Of a DNA stretch of 64,000 nt, positions 1 to 13,609 are shown in pieces. Both the position numbers and the translations under genes were made by a program. The stretch is from Glandiceps talaboti (taxonomy: Eukaryota > Hemichordata > Enteropneusta > Spengelidae), in the NCBI RefSeq assembly GCF_964340395.1, contig NC_135555.1, positions 19,247,615 through 19,311,614 of the forward strand. Reading direction: 5' to 3'. The notes below the pieces were generated by a model. It was not told where the DNA came from and searched no databases. It saw nothing but the letters and a program-made list of their open reading frames with translations. Numbering within the stretch: position 1 is the stretch's first letter; each line of letters starts with the position of its first letter.

Positions 1-1351
1 CATTGGAAGCCTCACCCTAACCCCATACCCATATGTACACACGAAAGAACCTAGTACATGTACACAAACATATTACAGTTTTTCAAATAGTCTATTGCGT
101 CTACCTGTGGTATGCAATAAACTCTAACCCTATCTCACTCAAAGAGAAAACATGAACTGAAAGTTCTTCATGAAAATGTACATGACGATGTAATAGTAAA
201 CCCTCAAATGTTAGAATGATGTAAACAATGTACAAGCTGTATCATGAGCTGACAAATATACCATATGTGGACATTACCTAACTGCTCACAATAACCACTG
301 AACTTTAATCATTGGTCAGAATTCTGTGATTGATTAAAAAAGACATGACATTAATGACTGTGTGGATGGCTTTGGTTGAATTTGAAATTTTATATCAGGA
401 CCTCATTGAGCTAGACATATAAAGAGACCTTGAGATTTGATGCCTCAGATAGCACTAAGACTACATGTAGATCATTGACAACATGTCACAATACATGTAT
501 GTTTTATTTCCATTCTGTCACAAATCATAAATTACAATTTGACATATCAAAAATGAATAATGCAAGATAACAAAATAGAAAAGAATGCCATTATCTGCCG
601 AGTACAATTTTGATATATCATTATTGTACTATTTAATCTCATCCCGGGGATAAAATTAGTGGATGTGTTATGTAACAACACAATGAGCACCAACTATAAT
701 TACAATAGATTTTAACAATTTTACCACACTGACCATTTATCCATCGAGTCCCAACAATATTTAATGTCTATTGTTATGCAAATTCAAATATTGGGGCACT
801 ATGTTTGTGAATAGAAAATGATCACACAACATTGAGCGTTTTATTTTTAGCCGAGTCGACTAGACAGAGAACACAAAAAGAGGAATTATAAAACAGAACA
901 GTGTGAACTAGAGGACACTCAGTAGTGAGCAAACTCTCCAAACAAAAACCAAAGAAGGGTGCCATCAAGAGTTGGTGCTCTTATGGCACTGTCATGGCTT
1001 CACTAAAATTCAGATTTGGAATGGGAACGAATTGTATTCTTTCTGCAGTTTCATTTACTCAGGTATATTGCAAATTGATTGAGCATCTGGGTGTCAATAA
1101 ATCCATCCATAATTTAGTTTAAGATATCCAGCTACCAAACAAACAAACAAAAACTTATAACCTCCATCCAATATTGCATTGTTGGATTAGTATTTGTTTT
1201 TCTTGTTCTTTCTCTGCTTATGGATCCTGGATCCACAGCCAAGTGTGTTGTTGATGACTGTAAAGTAAAGTCTATAGGAATGCACAAAATATTACTACAC
1301 CATCAGGCTTTGATAATAAAAATTATGGGATATTTGCAGTGACTACAGAAG

Positions 1352-1511
1352 CAGTGTTTTTGTTAAGGGCAAGAAACGGGTAAAATGTACTGGGGTTCTG
1401 CAGTAATTTTACCAGGGTTCCCAAACAAAATTATGGTACATGTACATTCTGCAACGTTTACCCTTTCCCCTTTCTGTTACCGGGGTTACCCAAATTTTAG
1501 CAAAAACACTG
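1352..1511. mobile_element. hAT-like MITE (copy 1)
   Basis: A 160-bp element starts CAGTGTTTTTGTTAAGG and ends with the near-inverse TTTTAGCAAAAACACTG. It is flanked by the direct repeat AGAAG (1347-1351 and 1512-1516). A second copy of the family lies at 7551-7619 with a perfect 8-bp duplication, which points to the hAT superfamily. No coding capacity. The termini and duplications are seen directly; the superfamily is inferred. Confidence 0.75.
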
Positions 1512-2365
1512 AGAAGTATAAACTTGAATTTTGCATCAAAGTGGACTTTTTCAAGGAAATATGAATTATAGGATATATCAATCACTCACGTAATGATGAA
1601 TATATATCGAATATTTTTATCAGGTTTATCATGCTACAGAGGTTTTCAGACCTTGGCAAAAACACTTTCTGATAAATTAAATTGAAAGCAATTATCAAGG
1701 CAGAAATGGGTCATAAATCATTTGGAACAATAAAATGTTACATATAAATTATCGGCTTAATCACCCATAAACTGTGGTGTCCTACATTAAGAAATGTACT
1801 GTTTGTTGCAGAGTAAACCATCATTACCTACACATGTTACCTTATATATGTCAATAAAGTCATAAACACACACAAAAGTTGTAAAAATTTATCATTTTTG
1901 TTCAGGCAAAAATACAAAGTTCCTCATTAATTTTGTTTACAACACAGAGCATAGTCATAATCATAATACATGGCATGAACAGTTCACAGAATTGCATTTT
2001 ACTAGTAATGTTTCGTTAATAAATACACCTTTTATATTATTACATCTATTTCTATATATACATTCTATTTCTGTTGCAACATCATATATAAATATTGTAT
2101 GTTGAGTCAACATTATATATTTGGACATCTCTATCACACATGGCATACCATACCAGGATAATTTTACAATTTTTCTAAATAACCTTGACATTTAGATGAC
2201 AGTCCCTGAGTCAACACTTGATTACAGTTGGAGGGTTTGGCTATTTAGGTTTGGGAAACAGGTAAAAGAAGGATGGAAATCTAATAAAACATGCATAGGT
2301 TTTCACATTTTGTGTACCTAGGTGTTTTGTTTAGGCTTAGGAACAGACACAGCCCCAGGGTTGTT

Positions 2366-2430
2366 GATGGCTGAGTGTTAGCTCATACGCCTCTCGCCAT
2401 TACACCGGGTTTGAACTAGCCTACAGTAGG
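2366..2430 (+). repeat. Possible tRNA-derived SINE head
   Basis: TGGCTGAGTGTTAGC resembles a pol III A box. About 35 bases later GGGTTTGAACTAGCC resembles a B box (consensus GGTTCGANNCC). The stretch does not fold into a good tRNA cloverleaf and has no tRNA-like acceptor ends, so a tRNA-derived SINE head is more likely than a working tRNA gene. Evidence is limited to the two boxes and their spacing. Confidence 0.35.
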
Positions 2431-2710
2431 CAGGGTTTGATGAAACATTTCCAAGACGTGTGAAGGGTGATGCTTACTTCGACCTAGACTGTAAGATATC
2501 AGGTCGTGTTATTCAGCCTTGTCAGGCTTCTAAACCATGTACATGTAGCTGAAAGTGTTGCAATAGTGTTGTATGAGACTAAATTTGACTCAACTGAACA
2601 AAGCAGGCTTTTAACCTAGTACTCTCGTTTCTTCTTGCCCACTAGGGCACTACACAAGTGGCAAACACATTTCAATTTCCGAATTTGATTTGGATTATAT
2701 CATTATGATT

Positions 2711-3094
2711 AAAGTCACCATATGGATTAGGATTGGGTATTTATTTTGGATTTTTAATTTATACAATTTTATCATGGCCTCCTACCTGAAAAATCAAGAT
2801 GAAATAACACTGACCAAGTCTGCGCTTGAAATTCAATGTGTTGCAAAGTGCTAAAAAAATGTGTCAATAGTTTGTTATTGTACATGTATGGACAATAACA
2901 AACATTTTACACATTTACTATGCTTCTGCAATTTATTGAGCTACAAACAAGGACTTCGCATATGTTGTTTCACATTGATTTTCAAGTACATGTAGGAAGT
3001 CATGATAAAATTGTTTTTTAAATTAAAAAATTAAAAATAAATACCCAATCCTCATCCAAAATAAATACCCAATCCTCATCCATATGGCCACTTT
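2711..3094. mobile_element. Inverted-repeat element family M1 (copy 1)
   Basis: A roughly 380-bp non-coding element with long terminal inverted repeats. It begins AAAGTCACCATATGGATTAG and ends with the inverse CATATGGCCACTTT. Its centre holds a palindrome, GTTTGTTATTGTAC read against GACAATAACAAAC. A second, clearly homologous copy is at 23748-24104 inside the ABHD5-like gene. MITE-like; no ORF. Confidence 0.8.
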
Positions 3095-4745
3095 AAAATA
3101 GAGGAATTCTGGTAAAACAGGCAACGTTTCCTAACCTATTTTAATAAAATACATTCTTGCTGAGTGTAATATTATTCACTTAAAACTGTATTGAGGTAAT
3201 GTTTAATCAAGTGGCGGGGCAAAGACGTCTCATTAGCTCTGTTAGAGCTATTATGTCACGTCCTTCACTATTGTAATTTGAGTGTCTGTAAAGTGTACAG
3301 TTTAATTTATTGTTCATACATTAGTGAAAATAAAGCAATGCAATATAATACAATGAGTTTTTATAGTGAATCTTGGTAAAGTAACATTTTGTACCTGCCA
3401 TGCTAACAGTTTGATTAGATTTATTCTACTGTATGGCATATCTACACAAATACATGTATACAGGTGACTCAATATTATACTGATTACTGTTCAGGGTGTA
3501 CAATATTATGAGTAACTTAAGTCACTATCTCGAACAAGACAGTTTCAAAAAAATTCCAATCCCCCCCCCCCCCCCCCCATTTTTTAAAAACATTTCATGA
3601 ATAATCCAAGGGCCTCCATCTGTAACAGTACGCATATTGTCTTTATATACAAAATTACACTACAATATTTGATGTGATTTAAATTTTAAGTCTACGGATC
3701 AGCTGAAACTATTATCAGATTTGATATGTGGTACAAGGTCTTCATCTGTATGCATGTTGTCTGTATACCACGAAGGTTTCACTACATAAATACAGTTGCC
3801 AAACAACACAGCTGAGTTTATTATTGAATGGGTTGATGAACCTTTCAAAGAATACATGTAGAATGTGTCTATTGACAAGCAGAGACTACACCCAAGTATG
3901 TCAACATAGTAGATATGATATGTCTGCAGTGACCTTACTTATCTAGCAACGAGGTCACTGTACAATGGAAGGGGGGGGGGGGGAGGTGTTCTATGCAATC
4001 GTTGTACATTTACGAATACTAATACAGTGATATTGTTTAACAATATTTTCTGAAATATCAGTTGATGTTTTTTGCAAAAAAGCTTGCACACATTTCTATA
4101 CCTTGTATCTTAATGTTGGTGATGAACCATAGTTTCAAAGGGGAGGAAAGTGTGTATGTGTGGTGGTGGGGGGTGGGGGTGGGGGTGGGGGGTGGGGAGA
4201 AACAGGTGAAATACCTTAGAACTCTGTTAGATTTTACAAACATTTTATTTACCATCCTCACAAAAACATTGAATACTACATGCACAACACACACTTTCGA
4301 TATAATTTCAATAGTAAAATTAATTATTAACTATTTTCTCTTCAACTTCAAGCAAAACATACTGGAATACTGGATATATATATGTTATACAGGATATATA
4401 TACATGTAATATATATATAATATATTTTATAATATATATGATATACATACAATATCAATATTATTATTTATATCATCAAACCTTATTTATCTATGTGGTA
4501 TTTGATATTTTCAAATAACATTTTTTCAAATCTATTTTCACTTTCAAGCCTGCATACATGTCACAATTTCTACATATATTTTACATACATATAATGTATA
4601 TCATTGTTTTTACGCAACATTTTTTCGATATTGTTTTTTCATCACTTTCAAAATCACTTAAAAAGATCTTACAACATTTCAAGCACACAGGTACTGTTTT
4701 ATGTCATGTTTTGGCAAAAGTTTGATCAAACCCTATTTTTCAATA

Positions 4746-4985
4746 ACACCAAGTTGTACTGTAACACTATGTGCTACATGTCAATCCCATCTCACCAAAT
4801 AAATGACACCACCTTGTACTGTAACACTGTGTGCTACATGTCAATCCCATCTCACCAAATAAATGACACCACCTTGTACTGTCACACTACATGTACATGT
4901 CAATCCCATATCACCAAATAGATGACATCAACTCATACTGTCACACTGTGTGTTACATGTCAATCCCATATCACTAAATATGTGT
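4746..4985. repeat. 60-bp tandem repeat, 4 copies
   Basis: Four head-to-tail copies of a roughly 60-bp unit, recognisable by TACATGTCAATCCCAT and the following TCACCAAATAAATGACA. The first two units are nearly identical; the last two diverge. The open frame across it is a by-product of the repeat. Confidence 0.85.
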
Positions 4986-5628
4986 CGGGTATGAACAGAG
5001 CTAGTCACAGGACTACAAATTCTTTAGATAAAGGGTGATGTTTTGATATACCTTTTAGATTGAATGATAATTGTGACATGAAAAATCTCCATTCGTTGTA
5101 AGTTTAGCAAATAATGATATACCACAGTTGGATGTTTCACATACAGACCATATTGACATTTAAAATAATGACACATGGAACATACATGTACATGTATGAT
5201 GTCACTGCATCATTGCATGTCCATATCAAACCAAGCCATCCAGTGAGTACTTGCAATTCCTCCCCCCCCCCCAATTTTTTTATAACAGTGAATATCTACA
5301 TACAATGTATACCAAAAAATATTTCAAACTACTAAACCCTAGACAACCTATCATACCTATCAAATACCAAGATATTGGCCAGACAGTTTTTTTGACTTTT
5401 AAGTCGTTTATTAAACATACACACAGATACATGTACACAAACGAACAGCTGCCTTCTACACGCCTATATTTTAAATACACACCCACAAAACAAAGTGTGA
5501 CATGTACACACACACATTTCCCCATACTACTACAGAAGATCCCCCCTAAAAAAAAAATTAAAGGGTTGTGAATTTGTAGTGGCTGAAATCTGAAAGTATC
5601 CTATTGCTCAATAACTTAATTATCTTTC

Positions 5629-5870
5629 AAATACGACTCCAATCTGATTAAAATCTGATGTGGTAAAAGTGGCTAAATGCCTTTATTTACCTCTATTTCC
5701 ACCGTTTTGTGTCGTTTGTTTTGTTCCAAGTGATCGCCACCTTCCCACATCTGAACCTGTGTAATAGACAATCACGTTCGAACAAAACAAATGACAATGG
5801 AAATAGAGGTAAATAAAAGGCATCTAGCAGCTTTCACCACATCAGATTTTAATCAGATTGATATGACTCT
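5629..5870. mobile_element. Fold-back inverted-repeat element
   Basis: Two arms of about 95-100 bp are inverted copies around a short centre of about 45 bp. The left arm carries AATCTGATTAAAATCTGATG (about 5641) and the right arm its inverse (about 5839-5858). Both arms also share the TTTACCTCTATTTCCA tract. Fold-back or MITE type; no coding. Confidence 0.8.
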
Positions 5871-6523
5871 AAAAGGTAGCTGTTTTAATTCTGAAATCTT
5901 GCATCTGTATCAAATACAACATCAGTTTACATGATCAACGCCATCTGATATATATATAGACATGTTATACTACATGTACTAAATATCAAAATACCCATTT
6001 AAAAGCAAATTTTCATCTCAACACACCCAAGGCAGGACTTCATTCATCAAAGTTTCACATTCTAAATTATTAACCAAACAGAATTGATGAAAGCGATACT
6101 GAATGATGAGAAATCAATGCTAGGGGGCTAGTACATGTACTAGGATAACTGATCTTGTAGAAACATTGAATGCACACTAACACGTCAGATATGCCAGTCA
6201 AATCTGTCCTTCTGATCTCATATGACAAGCAACTTTTGTGTGATATTCATTTTCGATTATTTATCAAAAATAGTCTCAAGACAAAAAACCATAGATTGTA
6301 CTTCAGGTTTAGTTGCCTTTTACCTCTGGCAATGTTTCCTTTTACATTATGATTTTGATATTACTGTGATGATTAGAATCCATCATTACAGAATGTTGTT
6401 CACCTTTCCCATTTCCATCACAAAATCATCTAAATCACACAAAACAATTTGAGTCTACATCAACGCTCAAATATAACTTAAGAACCAATTATATAGTTTA
6501 CCTGTACGTTTGTAGGCATGTTT

Positions 6524-6975
6524 ATTGACACTTGCAAATGATTTATCATGAAATTTTGAAATCACACTTCTTATGAAAACCACCACAGAGAAATTAATAA
6601 AATAAAATTTTATAATTCAATAAAATTGTGGTGCATTGTGTTGTATCAACATAGTTAAAATATAATTTGTCACAACAATATTTCATTATACATATCTGCT
6701 CAGTATCTGTAAACGTGGCTTGTGAGTTGGTTAAAATTCAATCTACCCAAATTACCACAATGGCAGTACTCATCAAAATTTGTGCAAATGTACAGAAACC
6801 ATATATTAGAATTAATTTTGTCATTTAAATCTTTCTCAGTTACCAGGCATCTAACACCTTGGTAAACATAAATACTGATTACTGGTATTTTATTAATTTC
6901 TAAGGTTTTCTCCCTCGTATTTTTCATGAGAAATGTGATTTCTAAATTTCATGCATATCATTTGCAAGTGTCAAT
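6524..6975. mobile_element. Element with ~50-bp terminal inverted repeats
   Basis: The left end ATTGACACTTGCAAATGAT and the adjoining ATGAAATTTTGAAATCAC are mirrored at the right end by GTGATTTCTAAATTTCATG and CATTTGCAAGTGTCAAT. The 450-bp body has no convincing ORF. MITE-like. Confidence 0.65.
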
Positions 6976-7550
6976 TGTCATAGCTACATGTACATATACA
7001 ACAGAATTGCTTTTTCAACTGAAAAATCCTTCAACAGTTTTACACCTGCAGCAGATTTCTTCAAAGCACCAACGCATACATAATCCTTCATGAATAAACT
7101 TTCCCCTTGACTAATTCCCTCATTCATGTGTAGATGGCCTCCTCTTTTTTTGGACAGTGAAATTGAAACAGATAATCTACAGTAATGCTTTTTCATTTAC
7201 ATGTATCCCTTCCTATATGCAATACTACACTTCTCTTTGTACAATTCATCCCTGAAACTAACGAAAGTGAAATGAGCATTACATAAAATGACATCAACTG
7301 AGATTCCCAACTGATGACTGTGTAATCCGGATGTATTGTACACTTTTTTTTGCAGACATCTGCCTCCGGAAATACCAAACAATTCAAAGGTCATTTATTC
7401 TTTTAATATGTACATTCTGAAAAAACCAATGTTGTCCTACCTATAACAGGAAACTGACTCACCTAATAATATACACCATGTTCCTTTTTTCGTCTATCAT
7501 TTCAGGATTTCCATGAAACATTTGACCAGCATTGTACTGAGTGATAGTGC

Positions 7551-7619
7551 CAGTGTTATATTTAAGGGCGGTAAGTAGGTAAAATCTACCGGGGTTCCCA
7601 AACCTTAGCAAAAACACTG
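7551..7619. mobile_element. hAT-like MITE (copy 2, internally deleted)
   Basis: A 69-bp relative of the 1352-1511 element. It starts CAGTGTTATATTTAAGGGC and ends CCTTAGCAAAAACACTG. It is flanked by the perfect 8-bp target duplication GATAGTGC (7543-7550 and 7620-7627), the size typical of hAT transposons. Confidence 0.85.
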
Positions 7620-8039
7620 GATAGTGCTAAATGTCTAGCAGAAAGAAACATGGGTGTGCAGCTAGTTTCCAGATCACACATATTGTTCACACATTAAAAA
7701 CTTGCAATTTTTCCAATCAGTATACCGGTACATGAATAACGTTTATCATGACTTGTTGGACCAAAGCAAAGAAATAATTTTTTTTTGTTCCAATCAAAAT
7801 ATTTTGTTTTGTAATGTAAATTTCAAGCGACATATTAGGACAACTTTTTTGGGGTGATTAAAGGTATAGTTTGCACTGAGAATAACTCCAGTCACATGGA
7901 AGACTGACAGTCTTTTTTGTTGACACTATGAACAATGTTTTGAAGAGGAAAGTAGCGGTATATAATAAATTTAATACTACATGAATCTGTAGAAAACACA
8001 TGAAAGAAGCTTTTACCAGGATATATGCTATCATTGTGA

Positions 8040-8350
8040 ACATTGTCAATTTTTATGGGTAATTTTTATGGCATATTAAAATGTACCTGTAGCATCTTCG
8101 CATATTTTAAACATGACGTCATTACAATGTAGCTATTGGTAGAATTCAAACCTGGTATTCCGGCATAGCAAATAATTTAATGACATAATTTAACACATGT
8201 ACATACTAAAATGTCCAGGCAAGCCTTTTTATGGCGTTAACTGTGCTAACTAAGCCAGAGGACAATGTTTAAATTTGATGCTATAGAATGCATGCATTAA
8301 ATTAATATTATATAGTGGAATAGTTCAATCAAGGTTTTATGTTAGTATTT
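8040..8350 (-). repeat. Interspersed repeat family R1 (minus copy)
   Basis: Shares AACTGTGCTAA, GGACAATGTTTAAAT and AATCAAGGTTTTATGTTAGT-type blocks with the copies at 27060-27256 and 20345-20600 in the same orientation. The inverse is found at 21098-21437, 32403-32778 and 42585-42812. Non-coding. Confidence 0.6.
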
Positions 8351-8359
8351 TCACCAGGA

Positions 8360-10990
8360 TGTGGGACGAACATATGATGTCACACAAATTCAATAAACGA
8401 ACTTTGTTTATTTAGGGGGAGGGATTCTGGTGTCAATGCGATTGCTAAACTTGATTTTCACAATACTTTCGAAAAACTTTTGTTCTGTATTTACATGTAC
8501 TAGTGAGATGTTGATAAGAATGTGATATACAACGTATGTATACAGTGCTGGGTTTCCGACCCATTAGTATTTTAATTAATTAGACTTTGGAGTGAAAACT
8601 AGGAAAACACGGATAGTTAAAAAGAAATGAATTATTTATCAATATATTATTTGTAATTCTAAATTCTTCAACAACACTGATTGGAGTTGTGTGATTTAAA
8701 GTATATGTGAATGTGACATCCCCCTTATCAAGTGAGAGTTGCATCTACTTGCAGAAGTTGGTTGTATATGTAAACACAGTTTTAATAATATTCTTGTACC
8801 TACATGTATAGTTGTAAAGATTACACAAACACTACAAAGACATTCCAAGTCTGAACATACAACAATACTGCTCACTCATCAAATAGCTACTAATGATGAT
8901 CTTGAGAGAGAGCCTTTGTTCACCTGTAAACATGGTAAAGAACCACTCCCATTACTTGTCAAGACATTTTCTATCTGTGGTCATCCTTTGGTGCAAAGGC
9001 ACTCAGTAAGGTCAAGGTCACAGTGAGGACACTGTTCTAATCAATCACTCTCACTTGAGACTTGATTTTAATCTGACTAATCCAATGTTATATACATGGA
9101 GATTAGGATTATAGAGTTCCTGTCATGTATAATTTAATTTTATTGGTATTATAAAATCAGGCTGTGTGTGTAAGTAATCCACTTGTTCATTTTTTTTTCA
9201 GTAAATATATTCTGAAATCATCTTGCAGGTAACAATTTTGAATACTTTTTACATTGTATGAATTTACTGGAAAATATATTGTCGAAATCTTTTTTCAATA
9301 ACTTAGCTAGCACTAGTCATAGTAGCTTTCGTTTTTCATTAATGAAATTTGAGTACTATTAATATATAATGAAAAGTAACTTTTCTACCAAATACCCTAC
9401 ATTTGTAAATGTATACATCATGTTTCATTTGTGTGACAGTAAAAACATTTGGCTAAATAGATGACTGTTTAATAGTTCTAAATGATCTATAAATCCACTG
9501 GAAATAAAATTTAGAATTCTGTTTTTTTAGGATGAGAACTGTGCAATTTTTCAAAGGTACAAAATCTAACTGTTAAATATATTCCTTTTGTCATGATGTT
9601 TCAAGTGAAATGTTTTGTACAACTACAAGGGTCTGTCTGTGTAATACAAGAATACATCAGATATATTCTACAGATTTTATTTGACGGCCTCCCGTGGATT
9701 CAATGGATGTTATCATAAGACTCTAATTTCAGGAGAGCGGAAATTTAAGTTGCTACCTGACACTTCTGTGTGATATATTTGTTATTAGGTTTACCGCAAG
9801 GTTAAGATGTCAATATATTGGAATTCTTTCTCTACTTTAGGCACCTATTGCTGTGGTCAAGAAACTCTACATGTGGGTCTGTTTTCTACAATCTCTCTTT
9901 GAGACTCTTCGCTGTATAGTGAAATGGCTTTCTTTCGCACGATATTCCATTCTTGCCACAACAGTGATAATTTAATGCTATTGGAGCATTGATGTATCGT
10001 GTTCTCATGTGACTTACTTAAAACCCTTTTCAGGTGAAGTCCATGTAAAAGACAGTGGCCTTGGCAAGATTAAGTTTTTGAAGACTGGAGGTTGAGTTTT
10101 CTTGTAAACTGAATGAAGTAACGAATCACTACCACTTGTCACTAATCACCCTTTCCCCAGGAGCAGATTTAGCTAGATTTTCACTCGAATAAAATTGTCT
10201 GTTTGACTATACATGGAGAGAGAGAGATCATAGAAAATGAGTCTACACTATTGTTGTTTCTAGACAGTGTAACTAATAATGTATGATTGATTGATAGTGG
10301 TAGAACTTTAGGTGGTAATCTTTGAACCTTTTAAAAGTTTGTATTCATTTGTATTCTGCATTTCATGGCCTAAAGTGACCATGTTGAACAATACTCTCTG
10401 CTGTGAAAAAACATATGTTTACTCATGGCATGGCATATAAATAAAAATTCCAGAAATTGGATAAGAAATGTGTATACTGGAACAGTGAAGTGATGGCTGC
10501 CTAGAAGCCATACAGTTGAATAGCATATTTCTAAATTATACACTACAGTGCACTACCAGCCTGGAGACTTCACTACTCTGATTTCATAACACAAAGTGAA
10601 AACACAGCATGTTATTTTAGCTACTGAGATTGTACAGTAAACAGTTTTATCATTTATCAGTACCTTATGATTATAATACATACAGAAGATAGAGGTGTCC
10701 TAAACAGTCAGAGAGACATTATGGAACGAGACAGTAGTTTTACACAAACAGTTCCTAACAAAGGTCATTCTCTAGCCATCTGTGTATTGTGTTATCTGTG
10801 GGATATATGATCCCCATGACCTGTTTGTACCAGGTCCTATCCAATTCCCTTCACAATACATACAAGCATACCATGAAATGTTTCTTTGATGGCCTACATG
10901 ATAAAAGTTCTAGTGCAGGACACTTGTGAAAGAACTAGTCCTTGAATATTTGAGGACATTAGGCAAAGTTTACCTAAGTTCACCTATACG
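8360..10990. other. No recognisable gene
   Basis: AT-rich DNA with scattered stops. A short open stretch (about 9841-9975) behind a good acceptor-like TCTCTACTTTAG gave no family match. 10100-10268 ends in TTTCTAGACAG preceded by GACTATACATGGAGAGAGAG and resembles one end of the element found twice in the ABHD4-like gene (34861-35250, 37101-37464). Confidence 0.4.
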
Positions 10991-10994
10991 GTTT

Positions 10995-11085
10995 TCGCTG
11001 GTGTTCCCATAAAAAGTTATGGAGCATACAGCCAACACATTTACCTTTCTGTTGCCAGGTTTCTAAAACATTGGCGAAAAAATTG
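10995..11085. repeat. Diverged relative of the 1352-1511 MITE
   Basis: GGTGTTCCCATAAAAAGTTA, then TTTACCTTTCTGTTGCC and AAAACATTGGCGAAAAA, follow in the same order as the matching blocks of the 1352-1511 element. The ends are degraded, so boundaries are approximate. Confidence 0.4.
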
Positions 11086-11089
11086 TGAT

Positions 11090-13068
11090 CATGAAAATGC
11101 TGCTCTCTTCATGAAATCAAACACACAACATACTGTTTGTTTTTCAGATCTGTCACATGGAAAAAACCCAGATATACTAGTAGTGCATACACACCATTTT
11201 GCTGTGTTCACAATCTCCTACTTTCCTATGCAAAGTGCCAGTAAACATTCTGGTTTTTCATTAAGATGGCCTATGTTATTTGATATAGACTTTGGACAAC
11301 ATACATGCCACAGGCAGTAGTGCAGTGACCCATATAATAGGGTCTCTGATATCTACAGACTACATGGTATATATGGGACTGAAGCCTTCACAGGGCAGTA
11401 CCATAATGACTGAGAACATTGATCAATCAACCATAGATCCACACTATATCATTCACAATTTGGCCTTTTCTATGTCCATTACTGAAAACACATACCTCAC
11501 ATTTTTTGATTAAAACTTGTATAAACATCTTACAAATAATTTTTTTTTTTAAATGGGGGGGGGGGGGGGGGGGGGCAAAAAAATTTCAATTTGTGGCTTG
11601 AAGTCAGTGTCCAAAGTATTCTGAAATTTTAAACTAAAAATTAAATATTAATAGAAAGTTTCTCTCTTAGGTTCAATTATATTAAATGTCCCTTCTCATT
11701 TCTGTTAGCAATTGTGAATTTGTTGAATTTAATAAAAGCTTACACAGGCTTTAAAAATGTTTTTAAATGATGGTGATATCAATCATGGTTGTAATATGTA
11801 ACAGAAAGTCTTCCATAATATGCACAGGTATTTTATCATCATGTTTCTGCCTTAATATTGAAGCCATAAAATCATCACACATACTTGTGCAACATAGTAG
11901 TTAGTGCCAAGTTTGGGTGTTCTAAATAGACTGACCTTTGCTGAAAGATTTGACATTGACAACACTATAGAAAAACAAAAGTTCACATCACAGAGGTTTC
12001 TGTGAAAGAGTTTTGACAACACCCCTTGGGGCGTGAACATGAATATATACACAAGATATGTCTTTTGACAAAATATTTTAAAAAATTGTGTTTCCGATAA
12101 CCTGATCGACTCTCGTTTAAGCCGCTAACTGTAAATATTTCAAGATAATTCTTTGTACTCTTGACCTCTATGCATGTCTCTTTTTCCCCCCAGTGCCACC
12201 AGTACATATTTCTTCAAACTATCACAGAAGTATTCTGATCAACATTTCATTTGAGTGGTTTTGGGTCGAAGCAAAAGTTTAAAAAAAAAAAAATTAAAAA
12301 GATAAAATAAAATGAAATAAAATCCCGACCTACCTACCTTAATTTCTGAGACCATGTTATCAGAAACACATAATTATTTTTTTTATTTGCTTTATCATGA
12401 TCTTTTTACATGTAGAGAGACTTTAATGGATTTTATAGTTCATAAAAATTCAAATTTCAAGTCTTTTGGTCTAAACTGATCTGTGCTGCCCTCCAAAATT
12501 TCCCACGCTTCATAACTTATTACTAATATCGTGAAGTGTGCCAGTACATGAAATACAATACAATTTATACATACATGATACTGATATAAAAGTTTGTGGT
12601 ATATTCATAGGCAATAGTATCATCTGACAGAGTGGGTTTTTTGTCATGTGATACTACTGTTATTTTTGTAAGCAAGTGTAATTAATATTAAATATTCTAC
12701 CCTCACAAACCACCTGCAAAGATTGTTATAACTTATATATTATACTAGTAGTATATAAGCTTGGGATAGAAGATTCAATCATATCCACACATTGGACTAA
12801 TCGAAAAACGCCCTGTAAAACAATCAATTCCATTTGGGAAATTAATTGTATGAGAAAGTGACGTTCGTGACTCAGTATAAATCGATACACTCACGATTTT
12901 TTCTTTATTATTAAAACGAACACACCCAATAACTGAAATGGCACAGAGCTAGAGACCTTGTCACTTGCCGGAAGGTCTTTCGATAACAAAAGGTGTACGG
13001 GATGGACGGAATAATGGGGACAGGTACTAGGTACGCCGGTATGTGAACTTTATGTATCTGACGTACGT
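11090..13068. other. No recognisable gene; homopolymer and simple sequence
   Basis: Contains a poly-G run (about 11556-11575) and a stretch near 12290-12340 where an A-rich tract meets CCTACCTACCTTAATTT. The same junction occurs at 42420-42485, so this may be the end of an interspersed repeat. No exon could be supported. Confidence 0.4.
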
Positions 13069-13609
13069 ATGTGTAGTCGCACACACGTACTGATAAGGGG
13101 AATGTCCTCAACCGAGAAACCTCAAAAAAGTGACTCACTTGAAAAGGTTTTCAGCACCAGCTCTCATTCGCATCTCCTTATTTATTTGGTAGTTGAGTTT
13201 CTGTCTTCTATTTTGCATTTTGCCGCGTACTGTTTGTGCAAGTGGGTCCGATCCCTGTTATAAAACAAACACAAAATATATACGTGAAGGCACACACATC
13301 GCATTTGTTTCCAGCACTGTGTTTATACTGCGACGTCTGCAAACAACTGTTAACAATAGCTCAGTGAAAGTGGAGCCGTTACTTACTAATCATTCTCGTA
13401 ATTTACAAAAAAAAAATTGAACCCACATAAAACTTAGGCACAGTCAAAAGTCCGACCGTGCAAATGAATGGTTGTGTTTGGCAACGCACTAAAAACCGTC
13501 GGTCTTTACACACAATGTGGCATAATATTGACGAGATAAATGTCGACTTTTTATCGCGCAATGGGAAACGCATTCGGTCGTAACGAATGTTGACGATTTT
13601 CAAACTCAC

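Noticed and set aside
6984-7394. Pair of minus-strand ORFs of 64-70 codons
   Set aside because: Frames do not join by plausible splice sites and no homology was recognised.
8739-9026. 95-codon plus ORF
   Set aside because: Contains AAGGTCAAGGTCACAG-type repeat text and has no recognised domain or splice context.
9841-9975. Open stretch after TCTCTACTTTAG reading APIAVVKKLYMWVCF
   Set aside because: No recognised family and no partner exons; a stop-free run of this length is not remarkable.
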